DNA of 64,000 bases from Solimonas sp041659605 (GTDB lineage: Bacteria > Pseudomonadota > Gammaproteobacteria > Nevskiales > Nevskiaceae). A program made the position numbers and the translations under genes. This document shows positions 1 through 8,358 of this stretch, in pieces; within the stretch, counting starts at the first letter, position 1, and every line of letters starts with the position of its first letter. The notes beneath the pieces are model-generated. The model did no database searches and was not told where the DNA came from. It saw nothing but the letters and a program-made list of their open reading frames with translations. The stretch covers positions 1 through 64,000 of the forward strand of contig JBAZXW010000018.1 of the NCBI GenBank assembly GCA_041659605.1, written 5' to 3'.

Positions 1-99
1 CGCCGTCGCCTGCGTCTGCGGGCCCACGTACGTGCCGTCGCCAAAGTTGAACGTGTACCGGTAATTGCTGTTCGGTCCGCCCGAGCCCGTCGCCGTGAA
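1..99. repeat. 99-bp perfect direct repeat (copy at 4388-4486)
   Basis: Bases 1-99 are identical to 4388-4486, and similarity continues with scattered differences to about base 150. Both copies encode the same PKD segment (NYRYTFNFGDGTYVGPQ). The repeat may extend further left outside the window. Confidence 0.95.
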
Positions 100-3000
100 C
101 GTCACCGTCACCGGCGGCGTGTACGTCCCGTCTCCGTTTGCAGGCTTCGAGTACGTCGCGCCCAGAGACACCGCCAGCGGGCCGCCGGCGCCGTTGACCT
201 GCACCGACACCTCAGCGGTATCCGTCGCATTGGCACTGTCGGTCACCGTCAGCACGGCGGTCTTGTTGCCCGTCGCGGTGTAGGTGTGCTGCACGGTGCC
301 ATTGGCGCTGCCGGTCGCGGCCGCCGAGCCGTCGCCGAAGTTGAGCGAGTAGCTCAGCGTGTCGCCCGCATCCTGATCGGCCATGCCGATCGTGAACGTC
401 ACCGCCAGCGGCGCTTCGCCCGACTGCTTGTCCGCGGCGAGCGTCGCGGTCGGCGCGTTGTTGATGTTGCAGGCATTGGCCGCGCGCAGCGTGTAACTGC
501 CGGTGCTGGACTGATCGATCGTCTGCAGCGACCCACCTGCCATCGACAGGCCGATCAGCTGGTAGGTAACCGCCTGGACATTCGTCAGGTTCTGTCCAGC
601 CGCAGCGTTGCCGACCAGGTTCTTGGCAATGACGACGCTGATTTCGCCGGTGGTGGCGTTGTAGCCGCTCAGCGGATCGGCGTCACCCAGCGTGTTCGAG
701 AGGGTCTCGCTGGTCGCGTAGTCGCCGTAGCTGAACGACGGCGTCGCGGTCTCATCGGTCTGCATCGAGACGAACCACTTCTTGCCGGCCGGATCGAAGA
801 AGATCACGTACCAGTTGACGTTCGGTGGCAACGTCTCCAGCGAGCGCATCTTCAGCGTGAACACGAGCTTGCCCGCCATGTCCTTGGGCTCGGCGATGCT
901 CACCGACAGGATGTCGCCCTGGCCGTCCGCAGCAGTCGGCAACGGCGCGCTGTCGTCCTCAGCCGCATCCGTCGCGACGGTCTTGCCCGGCACTGCGCAG
1001 ACGTTGTCGTTGACCGGAGTAGATCCGCTCGCGTTGAACGAGTTGCTCGCTGCACCCGTACCGGTCGCGTTCGTCGCCGTCACGGTGTAGCTCGCCGTCG
1101 CGGTATCGGCCGCGGTGTCGAGATATGTGGTCTTGTTGCCGGCGCTGATCTGCTGGGTGACGCCGCCGACGGTCTTGGCAACCGTGTAGCCGGTGATCGC
1201 CGAACCGCCGTGGTCCGGCGCCTTCCAGCTCAGCAGCAACCCCTGCGCCGTGTTCGTGCCGCTCAGCGACGGACGACCCGGCTCGCGCAGTGTCGTCATC
1301 GCGCTGTCTTGCGCAGCGCGCAGCGTGTAGCCGCCGGTCTGGCGCGCGACGCGCTGGTGGGCGACGAAGTCGTTCTTGCTCGGATCGGCAAGGCAGGTCT
1401 GGGTGACGCAGCCGTCGTTGTAGCCGAACAGCACGCGGCCCTTGTCGTCGAGGGTGACCTCGTTGAAGTCGAGCAGGTTGCGGTTGCCGTTGCCGTCGCC
1501 GCTGCCGCCCTGCTGCCAGATACCGCCGGCGCCCTGCACCGGATCGTTCGGCGTCGCATTGACAGTGGTCCAGGTGTCGCCGCCGTCGATCGTCGTCGCA
1601 ATGTACAGATACCAGACGCCGTCGAAATCCTTCGACTGGTAGTTCGGGCTCGGATCGTTGGTGCCGAGGAAGCCGCAGGCCGCGCGGCCGGCGTCGCCAC
1701 CGATGGCCTCGGGGAAGCTCGCATTGGTCACGCCGTGGCCGATGCCGAGGTCGGTGTCCTTGGACCAGGTCAGCGTGCTGCCGTTGCGCTGGCCAACCTT
1801 GACGTGCGCGTGGCCGTCGCTGTTGACGTAGCAGAAATAGAGCTTCTTGTCGCTGTCGATCGCGATCGACGGATCGCTGCCGTCGCCCTGAGGCGCGGTG
1901 CCCGGCACCTGGAACTGTGTCCAGGTATCGCCGGCGTCAGTCGTGAAGCTGCCGCCCTGCTGCGCGCCGCAATCCTTGACCGGCAGGTAGGCCACGCCGT
2001 CCGACGCGATCTGCAGGTGCCCATGCAGGCCGCCGCACACCGTGCCGTCATAGACCACCTGCATCGGGCCCCAGACCAGGCCGCCGTCGTCGCTGCGCGT
2101 GCAGCCGGCGGGACCCACGACGTCCTGCGAGCAGAAATAAACCGCGCGCCCCTTGCCGCCGGCGCCAATGTAACCGGCCGTCTGGGCAATCAGCTCGTAG
2201 GGCGAGCCGTCGGGGTACGCACCCGAAACCACCGTCTCGTGGTCGCCGCCGGAAATGCCGGTGCCGACGTTGGTCCAATTCTCACCATCGTCGTCGGTGA
2301 AGCCGTACGAGATGTTCGGGCCGACCGTGAGATTGGCCGCGAACGTGCGCCCGGTTTCCTGATCGGTGTACAGGATCGGATCGGACACCACCTGCGGGAC
2401 AGACTCCCACAGCGAAGACTTGTCTTCCCACAACGCCTCGCCGCTTTCCGGCGCAGTCGGATCGACCACTTCCGGCGGCGTCAGACGCCAGACCGGGCCG
2501 GGGAACCCGATCGACATCGTCATGATGCGCTTGGTCGCCGGGTTGAAGCCGATGCTGTATTCGCCACCGTCGCTCTCGGCGGTGCTGCCCGCCGGCGCGT
2601 AGAAGGTCTGATAGCGCGGCGCCGTCGGCGCGGCGGGATCGCCTGCGCCGAACAGCGGTGCCTCCGCCGTTTCGCCTGAGCCCCCGGAGCCGCCGCCGCC
2701 CGCACTGGCCGGCGCGCCCGGATCGAGCTTGACGCTGACGCTGATCGCCTCGCCGGTCGGCGCGAACGGCACCGACTTGATCGTGTAGACGTTCGTTCCG
2801 TTCTTTGCGGCCAGGCGGATGATTTCGGGATTGTTCGCCGTTGCGGAGTTCTCGATCGGCGTCGTACCGAACGACGCAATCAGCAGATCGCCGCCGATCG
2901 TGTCGCCGACGTCGCCTTCATAGACGAACAAGTCATAGTCCGGCAGCGTAGCGACGCCGGGCACCGGGATGTCGCCGGCAGCCGGCGTCCAGCCCAGCGT

Positions 3001-3321
3001 CACGACGACCGCTGCCGCCGGATACTGGCTCCGGTAGTTGTCGGGCAAGGTAACCGTCAGCTTGTAGCTGTCGCAGGTGGTCGGCACGTCCGACAGGCAC
3101 ACCGGAGTGCCGGTCGCAAAGGCGAGCGGATTGCCGACGACGAACGGACCTGCGGTGTACGGCAGGTCACCCGAGGTCGGGGTCAGCGTACCGCTGGCCG
3201 GATCGGCTGCGAGCGCCGGAGTGAGATTGAGCGCAGCCGTCAGCGCGAACGCTGCGGCGCCTCGGAGCGCAAAGCGCCTTGCGGCACCGGCTTCGGGCGC
3301 GGCGCCCGTGCACATCGACAT
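1..3321 (-). CDS. Secreted BNR/Fn3/PKD multidomain protein, 3' end outside window
   Basis: An open frame of 1107 codons runs from the ATG at 3321 to the left edge with no stop, so the C-terminus is missing. A purine-rich AGAGGAAG sits about 8 bases before this ATG; an in-frame ATG at 3327 is possible but leaves no spacing. The first 40 residues form a Sec signal peptide ending near LTPALA. The mature part starts ADPASGTL and carries sialidase-like Asp-boxes (SDDGG..W, TDAGDTW, DGGDTW), then a fibronectin III-like domain (about residues 665-750) and PKD domains with NFGDG cores. It is a full-length relative of the 32141-35212 protein, so it probably also ends in a GlyGly-CTERM tail. Ligand and enzymatic activity are unknown; Asp-box folds serve glycosidases as well as simple binding proteins. 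Confidence 0.85.
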   Translation of the reverse strand, partial: MSMCTGAAPEAGAARRFALRGAAAFALTAALNLTPALAADPASGTLTPTSGDLPYTAGPFVVGNPLAFATGTPVCLSDVPTTCDSYKLTVTLPDNYRSQYPAAAVVVTLGWTPAAGDIPVPGVATLPDYDLFVYEGDVGDTIGGDLLIASFGTTPIENSATANNPEIIRLAAKNGTNVYTIKSVPFAPTGEAISVSVKLDPGAPASAGGGGSGGSGETAEAPLFGAGDPAAPTAPRYQTFYAPAGSTAESDGGEYSIGFNPATKRIMTMSIGFPGPVWRLTPPEVVDPTAPESGEALWEDKSSLWESVPQVVSDPILYTDQETGRTFAANLTVGPNISYGFTDDDGENWTNVGTGISGGDHETVVSGAYPDGSPYELIAQTAGYIGAGGKGRAVYFCSQDVVGPAGCTRSDDGGLVWGPMQVVYDGTVCGGLHGHLQIASDGVAYLPVKDCGAQQGGSFTTDAGDTWTQFQVPGTAPQGDGSDPSIAIDSDKKLYFCYVNSDGHAHVKVGQRNGSTLTWSKDTDLGIGHGVTNASFPEAIGGDAGRAACGFLGTNDPSPNYQSKDFDGVWYLYIATTIDGGDTWTTVNATPNDPVQGAGGIWQQGGSGDGNGNRNLLDFNEVTLDDKGRVLFGYNDGCVTQTCLADPSKNDFVAHQRVARQTGGYTLRAAQDSAMTTLREPGRPSLSGTNTAQGLLLSWKAPDHGGSAITGYTVAKTVGGVTQQISAGNKTTYLDTAADTATASYTVTATNATGTGAASNSFNASGSTPVNDNVCAVPGKTVATDAAEDDSAPLPTAADGQGDILSVSIAEPKDMAGKLVFTLKMRSLETLPPNVNWYVIFFDPAGKKWFVSMQTDETATPSFSYGDYATSETLSNTLGDADPLSGYNATTGEISVVIAKNLVGNAAAGQNLTNVQAVTYQLIGLSMAGGSLQTIDQSSTGSYTLRAANACNINNAPTATLAADKQSGEAPLAVTFTIGMADQDAGDTLSYSLNFGDGSAAATGSANGTVQHTYTATGNKTAVLTVTDSANATDTAEVSVQVNGAGGPLAVSLGATYSKPANGDGTYTPPVTVTFTATGSGGPNSNYRYTFNFGDGTYVGPQTQATA

Positions 3322-3497
3322 GGTCATCTTCCTCTTCCCCCGAGCGAACGCCCGGCGTTGTTTATGGCGATCGTGATACCTGCCGCCCCTGGCCTGGTAT
3401 CACTGATCGTTACCGCAAAAAACATCCACGCTGCACAGTAGTGATCAGCGTGAAATTCACGCAATAGCAAATCCGCATGGCGGACTTACCCCCAGCT

Positions 3498-3514
3498 GTC
3501 GGGCTTTCCCCGAC
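3498..3514 (-). terminator. Short hairpin just after the S8 protease gene
   Basis: GTCGGG and CCCGAC are inverted repeats separated by 5 bases and lie 12 bases beyond the protease stop codon. There is no U-tract, so this could be a weak terminator, an RNA-stabilising hairpin, or part of the regulatory region of the downstream gene that starts at 3321. Confidence 0.35.
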
Positions 3515-3526
3515 CCAATGCTTCAA

Positions 3527-6500
3527 TCAATGCAGCGCGTGCCGTCTCCTGCGCGCCGCTGCGAGCCCGAGCGGCAGCAACGTGAGCCAGCCCAGCGCAC
3601 CGCCGCCGCTGCGGTTGTTGACACCGCCCACGTCGGTACCGCCGCCCGTGCCACCGCCCGTTCCCGGGCTCGGCGGCGTCTGGATCATCACGCTCTCCAC
3701 CGACACCTTCGCCGTGTCACCCGTGCTGTCCGTCACCGTCAGCGTCGGCGTGAACTGGCCGGCGCTCGCGTAGGCGTACGTGAACGTGCACGTGGTGCCG
3801 CGGTCGACCGCAGCCAGACTGCCAATACCGTCCGGATCGAACACGTACTTCGTGATCGTTTCGTCGTCCGCCGTGAACGAGGCGCAGCCGTTGAAGGTGA
3901 CGTCCTGGCCGATTTGCGCCAGCGTCGGATTGACCGACAGCAGCGCCGTCAGCTGGTTGCCCGAATTGACCGCGACCATCGCCGTGCCCGAGGACGTGCC
4001 CAGATCGCCGCCACCGGCGTTCTTGTCCGTCATCGTCACCGTGATCGTGTAGGTCACCGCTTCCGGCTTGGTGTACACGTGGCTGGCCGTGCCGCTCGTG
4101 TTGCTGATCAGGGCCGAGCCGTCGCCGAAATCGAAGGTGTACGCGGTGCTCGCGGCGCTCACGTCGTGCTTCACGTTCGGGCCGTTGGCGTTGGCCGTCA
4201 CCGTCACCGGAGCCGTGCCGCTGTACTTATCAAGCGTCAGGTCGATCACCGTGCCGCCGTTCACCGTCACCGTCGACTGGGTCTTGATCAGGATCTCGCT
4301 CGACATCGCGCTCTGTGTCGCGTCCGCGTCCGTGATCACGACCTTGGTGTGGTAGCCGTCCTGGTTGGCGTACTCGTACGTGTGCGTCGCCGTCGCCTGC
4401 GTCTGCGGGCCCACGTACGTGCCGTCGCCAAAGTTGAACGTGTACCGGTAATTGCTGTTCGGTCCGCCCGAGCCCGTCGCCGTGAATGTCACCGTCACCG
4501 GCGTCGGGTACGTCCCGTCTCCATTCGCGGGCTTCGAATACGTCGCCGACATGCTCACCGCAAGCGGATCCGGCGTCACCGGCCCCGAGGTGTCGCAGGC
4601 ATCGCCGGTGCCATCGGCGTCGGCATCGGCCTGATCGGTGTTGGCGAGATTCGGGCAGTTGTCGGTCGCGTTGGCCGTGCCGTCGTCGTCGGTATCGTTG
4701 GCCGAGGAATCCAGATCAACGAACTGACTTGCGTAGAGCTTTTCCAGCTCAACCAGCTGCGGCAACGTTGCTGGGCATCCGTCGGTCAGCCAGCTGCGCA
4801 CCGGCCACAACGGGCTGGGCGCCGGCAGTTCCGTCAAGCCCAGTTGGGCGTATCCGTAAGCCCATTCACCCCAGGCGGATTGGCGGCACACCGAGTCGGC
4901 GACGTACCAATCCTTGTCGTCCTGGCTCGGCGTCTCGAACCACAGGCCTTGCAGATAGTCATGGACGCGGCGGATTTCGCGCTCGTAGGTGTCCTCGCCG
5001 AGCATGCGCCCGTAGAACGCACCGTGCGCCTGCGACAGATAGGTGAGCTCCTGGATGCTGTCGGTCTCCGGGATGGCTGACAGTCCCCCGGCGTTGTAAC
5101 CCGCCGCCGTGTACTCGGCGGCGCGGTAGAGCGCTTCGCGCATTTCGTGCACGGTGATCTTGCCGTCGGCCAGCGCGCACTGCGGGTTCGCCGTGCCGCA
5201 GCCGGCGGCGCCGCGCGCGACGATGCCGCCGCTCTGCCCGCGGCTGGCGCCGGCGAGCATGCGGCGGATGCGGTACAGGGATTCGCCGTAGATGCCGGCA
5301 ATCACCGGCGTCGCATTGGATGTGCCGCCGAAGCCGCCCTCGGCATTGACGGTATCGCCGCCACCGTAAGCCGAAGGGTAGCTGCTACCAATGGACGAAA
5401 TGTCGGCCGGGCGCCCGTGGCCCGGGCTCGTGCCGTCGTCCTCGATCGCGCCGACGGTGACGACCCAGTCCGGGCCTTCCTGGCTGCTGAACAAAGTCGG
5501 ATTCGGCACTACAAACGCATTGTCGAGACCGTTGCCCGCGCTGAAAAACATTGACTGCCCGCGCTCGGTCGCTCGGCGCTGCAGCTCGGTATCGCTGCCG
5601 GCGTAGATGCGATCGCGTGCTGCCATCGTGGCCGACAAGCCCCAGGAGTTGGTCTGCAGATCGATCCAGTCCTGCTTGGAAACCCACTGGCTCGCTTGTT
5701 CGCCGGTGCCATGCACATAGACCAGCAAGCAGTTCGGGCAACTGCCGTGAATGTTGCCGGTGCTGACGCTGGACGTGCCGACGCCGTGGCTGTCGGCGGC
5801 CCAGGTATCAAACGCGCCGGTCTGCGGCTCGAACACGGCCGCCGACGCGGGATAGCCGGTCGACACCGAGTCGTCGAACACGACGTGGCCGATGATCTTG
5901 GTTCCGGGGAACCAGTACATGTGCACGTCCTTGTTGAGCGTGCCCTCCGAATACTGGATCTTGTTCCACTGCGCCTGGTCGGCAGCGTGCAGCGACGTGG
6001 AGGTCTTGGTCCCGTCGGTCGGCTCGAGCGTGAGATCGAGGCGGGTGAGGGACTTGAAGGCGCTCTTCTGCGGATAGCCGGGCACCCAGGTCGAGGGATC
6101 CTGATCGAGCGGGAGATCGTCGTTGGCATCACTGTTGAGATGCTGCGGCATCTTCGACGCGAGATAGTCCCAGTGATAGGGATTGACGTTGGAATCGACC
6201 ACCGCGATCACGACCACGTCGTCGATGCTGCGGTCCGTACCCAGCGCCAGAGGCGGCAGGGTGTCCGCCGCGGCGCGCGTGAGCGTCGCTGCGACCGAGA
6301 ACTCGCCGCCGGTCGTGCGGCTCTCGCGCACCTTGACCGTGTAGCGGCCGGCCTTCGGCTTCGGGAAGCTGACCGTCTGGTAAGCCGTGTTGACGTAGTA
6401 GCAGGTGGCGGTCTTGCCGTCGGGTGTGTTGACCTCCAGCGTCAGGTAATCCTTGCCCTCGAGCGCCCAGTTCAAGTTGACCTCCAGCAACGCGAGGTCG

Positions 6501-6778
6501 TCGTAGCCCGTCGGCACGGCGAACTCGAATTCATGGATGTGGCTCTCTTCGCTGCTGACGCCCTGATCCTGATTGCTGTCGTCGGGAATCGGTGGCGCGT
6601 AGGCGCTGTAGCCGTAGGTGCCGGCGTCGTTCCAGATCTGTGTGGCCCCCATCGGCAAGGGATCACCTGCCGACCAAGCCTGGGCGCTCGCGCTCCCCGC
6701 CATCGCTGCGAGCAGAACGAACGTGCGCGCAGCAACCGAAACGGCCGCGCTCACGCGCGGCAAAAGCGAAATGGCCAT
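3527..6778 (-). CDS. Secreted subtilisin-like (S8) protease with TSP3, PKD repeats and GlyGly-CTERM
   Basis: This 1083-residue protein begins at the ATG at 6778 (upstream GGGGAAAGGA) with a signal peptide ending near SASA. The S8 catalytic triad is visible: Asp195 in IAVVDSN, His331 in DSHGVGTSS, and Ser487 in GGTSNATPV. A calcium-binding thrombospondin type 3-like stretch (DDDGTAN..DNCPN..DADGTGDACD) lies near residues 695-735, followed by three PKD domains to about residue 1040. The last residues are SGGGALGWLTLLPLGLAAA followed by four arginines, the GlyGly-CTERM sorting signal: Gly-rich motif, hydrophobic helix, basic end. In known systems rhombosortase cleaves this signal and the protein goes out by type II secretion. 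No rhombosortase gene is in the window. An extracellular or surface-attached protease is the likely role. Confidence 0.93.
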   Translation of the reverse strand: MAISLLPRVSAAVSVAARTFVLLAAMAGSASAQAWSAGDPLPMGATQIWNDAGTYGYSAYAPPIPDDSNQDQGVSSEESHIHEFEFAVPTGYDDLALLEVNLNWALEGKDYLTLEVNTPDGKTATCYYVNTAYQTVSFPKPKAGRYTVKVRESRTTGGEFSVAATLTRAAADTLPPLALGTDRSIDDVVVIAVVDSNVNPYHWDYLASKMPQHLNSDANDDLPLDQDPSTWVPGYPQKSAFKSLTRLDLTLEPTDGTKTSTSLHAADQAQWNKIQYSEGTLNKDVHMYWFPGTKIIGHVVFDDSVSTGYPASAAVFEPQTGAFDTWAADSHGVGTSSVSTGNIHGSCPNCLLVYVHGTGEQASQWVSKQDWIDLQTNSWGLSATMAARDRIYAGSDTELQRRATERGQSMFFSAGNGLDNAFVVPNPTLFSSQEGPDWVVTVGAIEDDGTSPGHGRPADISSIGSSYPSAYGGGDTVNAEGGFGGTSNATPVIAGIYGESLYRIRRMLAGASRGQSGGIVARGAAGCGTANPQCALADGKITVHEMREALYRAAEYTAAGYNAGGLSAIPETDSIQELTYLSQAHGAFYGRMLGEDTYEREIRRVHDYLQGLWFETPSQDDKDWYVADSVCRQSAWGEWAYGYAQLGLTELPAPSPLWPVRSWLTDGCPATLPQLVELEKLYASQFVDLDSSANDTDDDGTANATDNCPNLANTDQADADADGTGDACDTSGPVTPDPLAVSMSATYSKPANGDGTYPTPVTVTFTATGSGGPNSNYRYTFNFGDGTYVGPQTQATATHTYEYANQDGYHTKVVITDADATQSAMSSEILIKTQSTVTVNGGTVIDLTLDKYSGTAPVTVTANANGPNVKHDVSAASTAYTFDFGDGSALISNTSGTASHVYTKPEAVTYTITVTMTDKNAGGGDLGTSSGTAMVAVNSGNQLTALLSVNPTLAQIGQDVTFNGCASFTADDETITKYVFDPDGIGSLAAVDRGTTCTFTYAYASAGQFTPTLTVTDSTGDTAKVSVESVMIQTPPSPGTGGGTGGGTDVGGVNNRSGGGALGWLTLLPLGLAAARRRRHALH

Positions 6779-6927
6779 TCCTTTCCCCGATCCCCGAATC
6801 AAGAGCGATCCCCTGACGCCTCAGTGCAGCTGCGGCAGCCCCAAGCGCACCCTTGTAAGTAAATGCTGACAGGACTGTAGGAATGCTTTGCGGCCCGCAG
6901 CAATAGGAAGATTTCCCTAGTTCACGC

Positions 6928-6943
6928 AAACCCCTGGGGGTTT
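6928..6943. promoter_or_regulatory. 16-bp GC-rich palindrome in the protease/phosphoesterase divergent region
   Basis: AAACCCCTGGGGGTTT is a palindrome with 7-bp arms, about 150 bp upstream of the protease ATG and 122 bp before the phosphoesterase ATG. It resembles a 19-bp dyad upstream of the other GlyGly-CTERM gene (35327-35345). A regulator site is inferred only from symmetry and position. Confidence 0.4.
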
Positions 6944-7065
6944 CCCATCAGCGCAGCCCCGATTTTTACGTCCACGGACAAATCTCGTCCGTCATGGGGA
7001 TGTCACCGGGCCGCACTATCCTGCAGCGTTCACCCATGACCCGAATTGTTGAGAGGCAGGACTTC

Positions 7066-8358
7066 ATGAATCGCACCGCACTCGCCGCTTTCGGCGCCTT
7101 GTTGCTCGCCGGATGCAGCGCCAGCGGTCCGTCCGGCGGCACGCCGGACCCGAAGAACTGCGTCGCCAGCGGCACCGAGGACAACCCGCCGCCGGTCGGG
7201 CACGTGTTCGTGATCATGCTGGAGAACAAGGGCTACGACGAAACCTTCGGACCGGGCTCGCCGGCGGTCTATCTGCGCGAGACCCTGATGCCGATGGGCC
7301 AGACGCTGCCCAACTTCTACGGCACCGGCCACAACTCGACGACCAACTACGTGGCGCTGATTTCGGGACAGGCGCCCAACCTGATGACACAGGGCGACTG
7401 CATCGCCAGCTTCGCGCCGTGGACCGGCGCCAATCCAGCCAGCGGGGAGGCGCTGATGGGCGAGTACGCGCAGGCGATCGGCCAGGGCTGTGTCTATCCG
7501 CTCAACGTGCCGACCGTCGTCGACGAGCTCGAACTGGCCGGCAAGACCTGGGCGGGCTGGATGCAGGACATGCAGTACGAACTCAAGGGCGATCCCGACC
7601 GCGACCCGGCGCGTCCCAAGGCCGGCACACCCGAGGCGAGCTGCATCCAGCCGAAGATCTCGTACACCGCGCCGGACGACACCAACGGCGCCGACGAGAC
7701 CGAGCAGTACTCCGCGCGCCACAACCCTTTCGTGTTCTTCGAGTCGATGATCGGCGCCGAGGAAACCGCGGCGGACCGCGCGCGCTGCGACGCCAACGTG
7801 CTCGATATCGAGCGCCTGCGTACGGCGCTGCGCTCGGTCGGCACGACGCCGAACCTCAACCTGATCGTGCCGGACAACTGCCACAACGCGCACGATCCGA
7901 GCTGCGCCGACGGCGGCGACGGCGGCCTGGCGCGCGCCGACGAATTCCTCAAGGAGTGGGTGCCGCTGATTCTCGCGTCGCCGGCCTACCAGCAAGACGG
8001 TTTGCTGCTGATCGTCGCGGACGAGGCCAACATCGCCAATCCGGCCGATCCCGATCTGGCATCGGCCTGCTGCGGACAGGAGCTGCACCCGGGTCCGAAC
8101 ACGCCGCTGCCGGGTATCGTCGGCCAAGGCGGCGGTCGCCAGGGCGCGCTGGTGATTTCGCGCTACACGCAACCGGGCAGCGTCAACGAAACCGCGTACA
8201 ACCACTTCGGCTTCCTGCGCACGGTCGAGAACCTGTTCGGACTCGACCAGATCGATCTCGACGCCAAGCCGGACGACGGCTATCTCGGCTACGCCGGCCT
8301 GCCGGCGAGCGAAGGCATGCATGCCTTCGGCGCGGACGTCTACACCTGCGGCGGGTGA
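7066..8358 (+). CDS. Phosphoesterase-family (acid phosphatase-like) lipoprotein
   Basis: This 430-residue protein starts at the ATG at 7066, preceded by GAGAGGCAGG. The N-terminus MNRTALAAFGALLLAGC is a lipoprotein signal with lipobox LAGC. The mature protein has the hallmarks of the phosphoesterase family (PF04185; acid phosphatases and phospholipase C-like enzymes): an early HVFVIMLENKGYDETFG, then TGHNSTTNYVALISG, with later metal-binding-type Asp/His residues around LIVPDNCHNAHD and LLIVADEAN. The likely role is hydrolysis of phosphate esters in the periplasm or at the membrane. The gene overlaps the next by 4 bases (GTGA), so the two are co-translated. The true substrate cannot be told from sequence. 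Confidence 0.85.
   Translation: MNRTALAAFGALLLAGCSASGPSGGTPDPKNCVASGTEDNPPPVGHVFVIMLENKGYDETFGPGSPAVYLRETLMPMGQTLPNFYGTGHNSTTNYVALISGQAPNLMTQGDCIASFAPWTGANPASGEALMGEYAQAIGQGCVYPLNVPTVVDELELAGKTWAGWMQDMQYELKGDPDRDPARPKAGTPEASCIQPKISYTAPDDTNGADETEQYSARHNPFVFFESMIGAEETAADRARCDANVLDIERLRTALRSVGTTPNLNLIVPDNCHNAHDPSCADGGDGGLARADEFLKEWVPLILASPAYQQDGLLLIVADEANIANPADPDLASACCGQELHPGPNTPLPGIVGQGGGRQGALVISRYTQPGSVNETAYNHFGFLRTVENLFGLDQIDLDAKPDDGYLGYAGLPASEGMHAFGADVYTCGG

Noticed and set aside
286..2679. Long arginine-rich open frame on the plus strand
   Set aside because: It is antisense to the BNR/PKD gene; composition (Arg, Val, Ala runs) is typical of the complement of a GC-rich gene and no domain is visible. 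The same applies to other long plus-strand frames such as 3518-5080 and 32018-34924.
7113..8354. Upstream extension of the imelysin fusion frame
   Set aside because: The frame is open to 7113, but that part is out of phase with the clear phosphoesterase gene and is Arg-rich without features; the lipoprotein signal marks the start at 8355.
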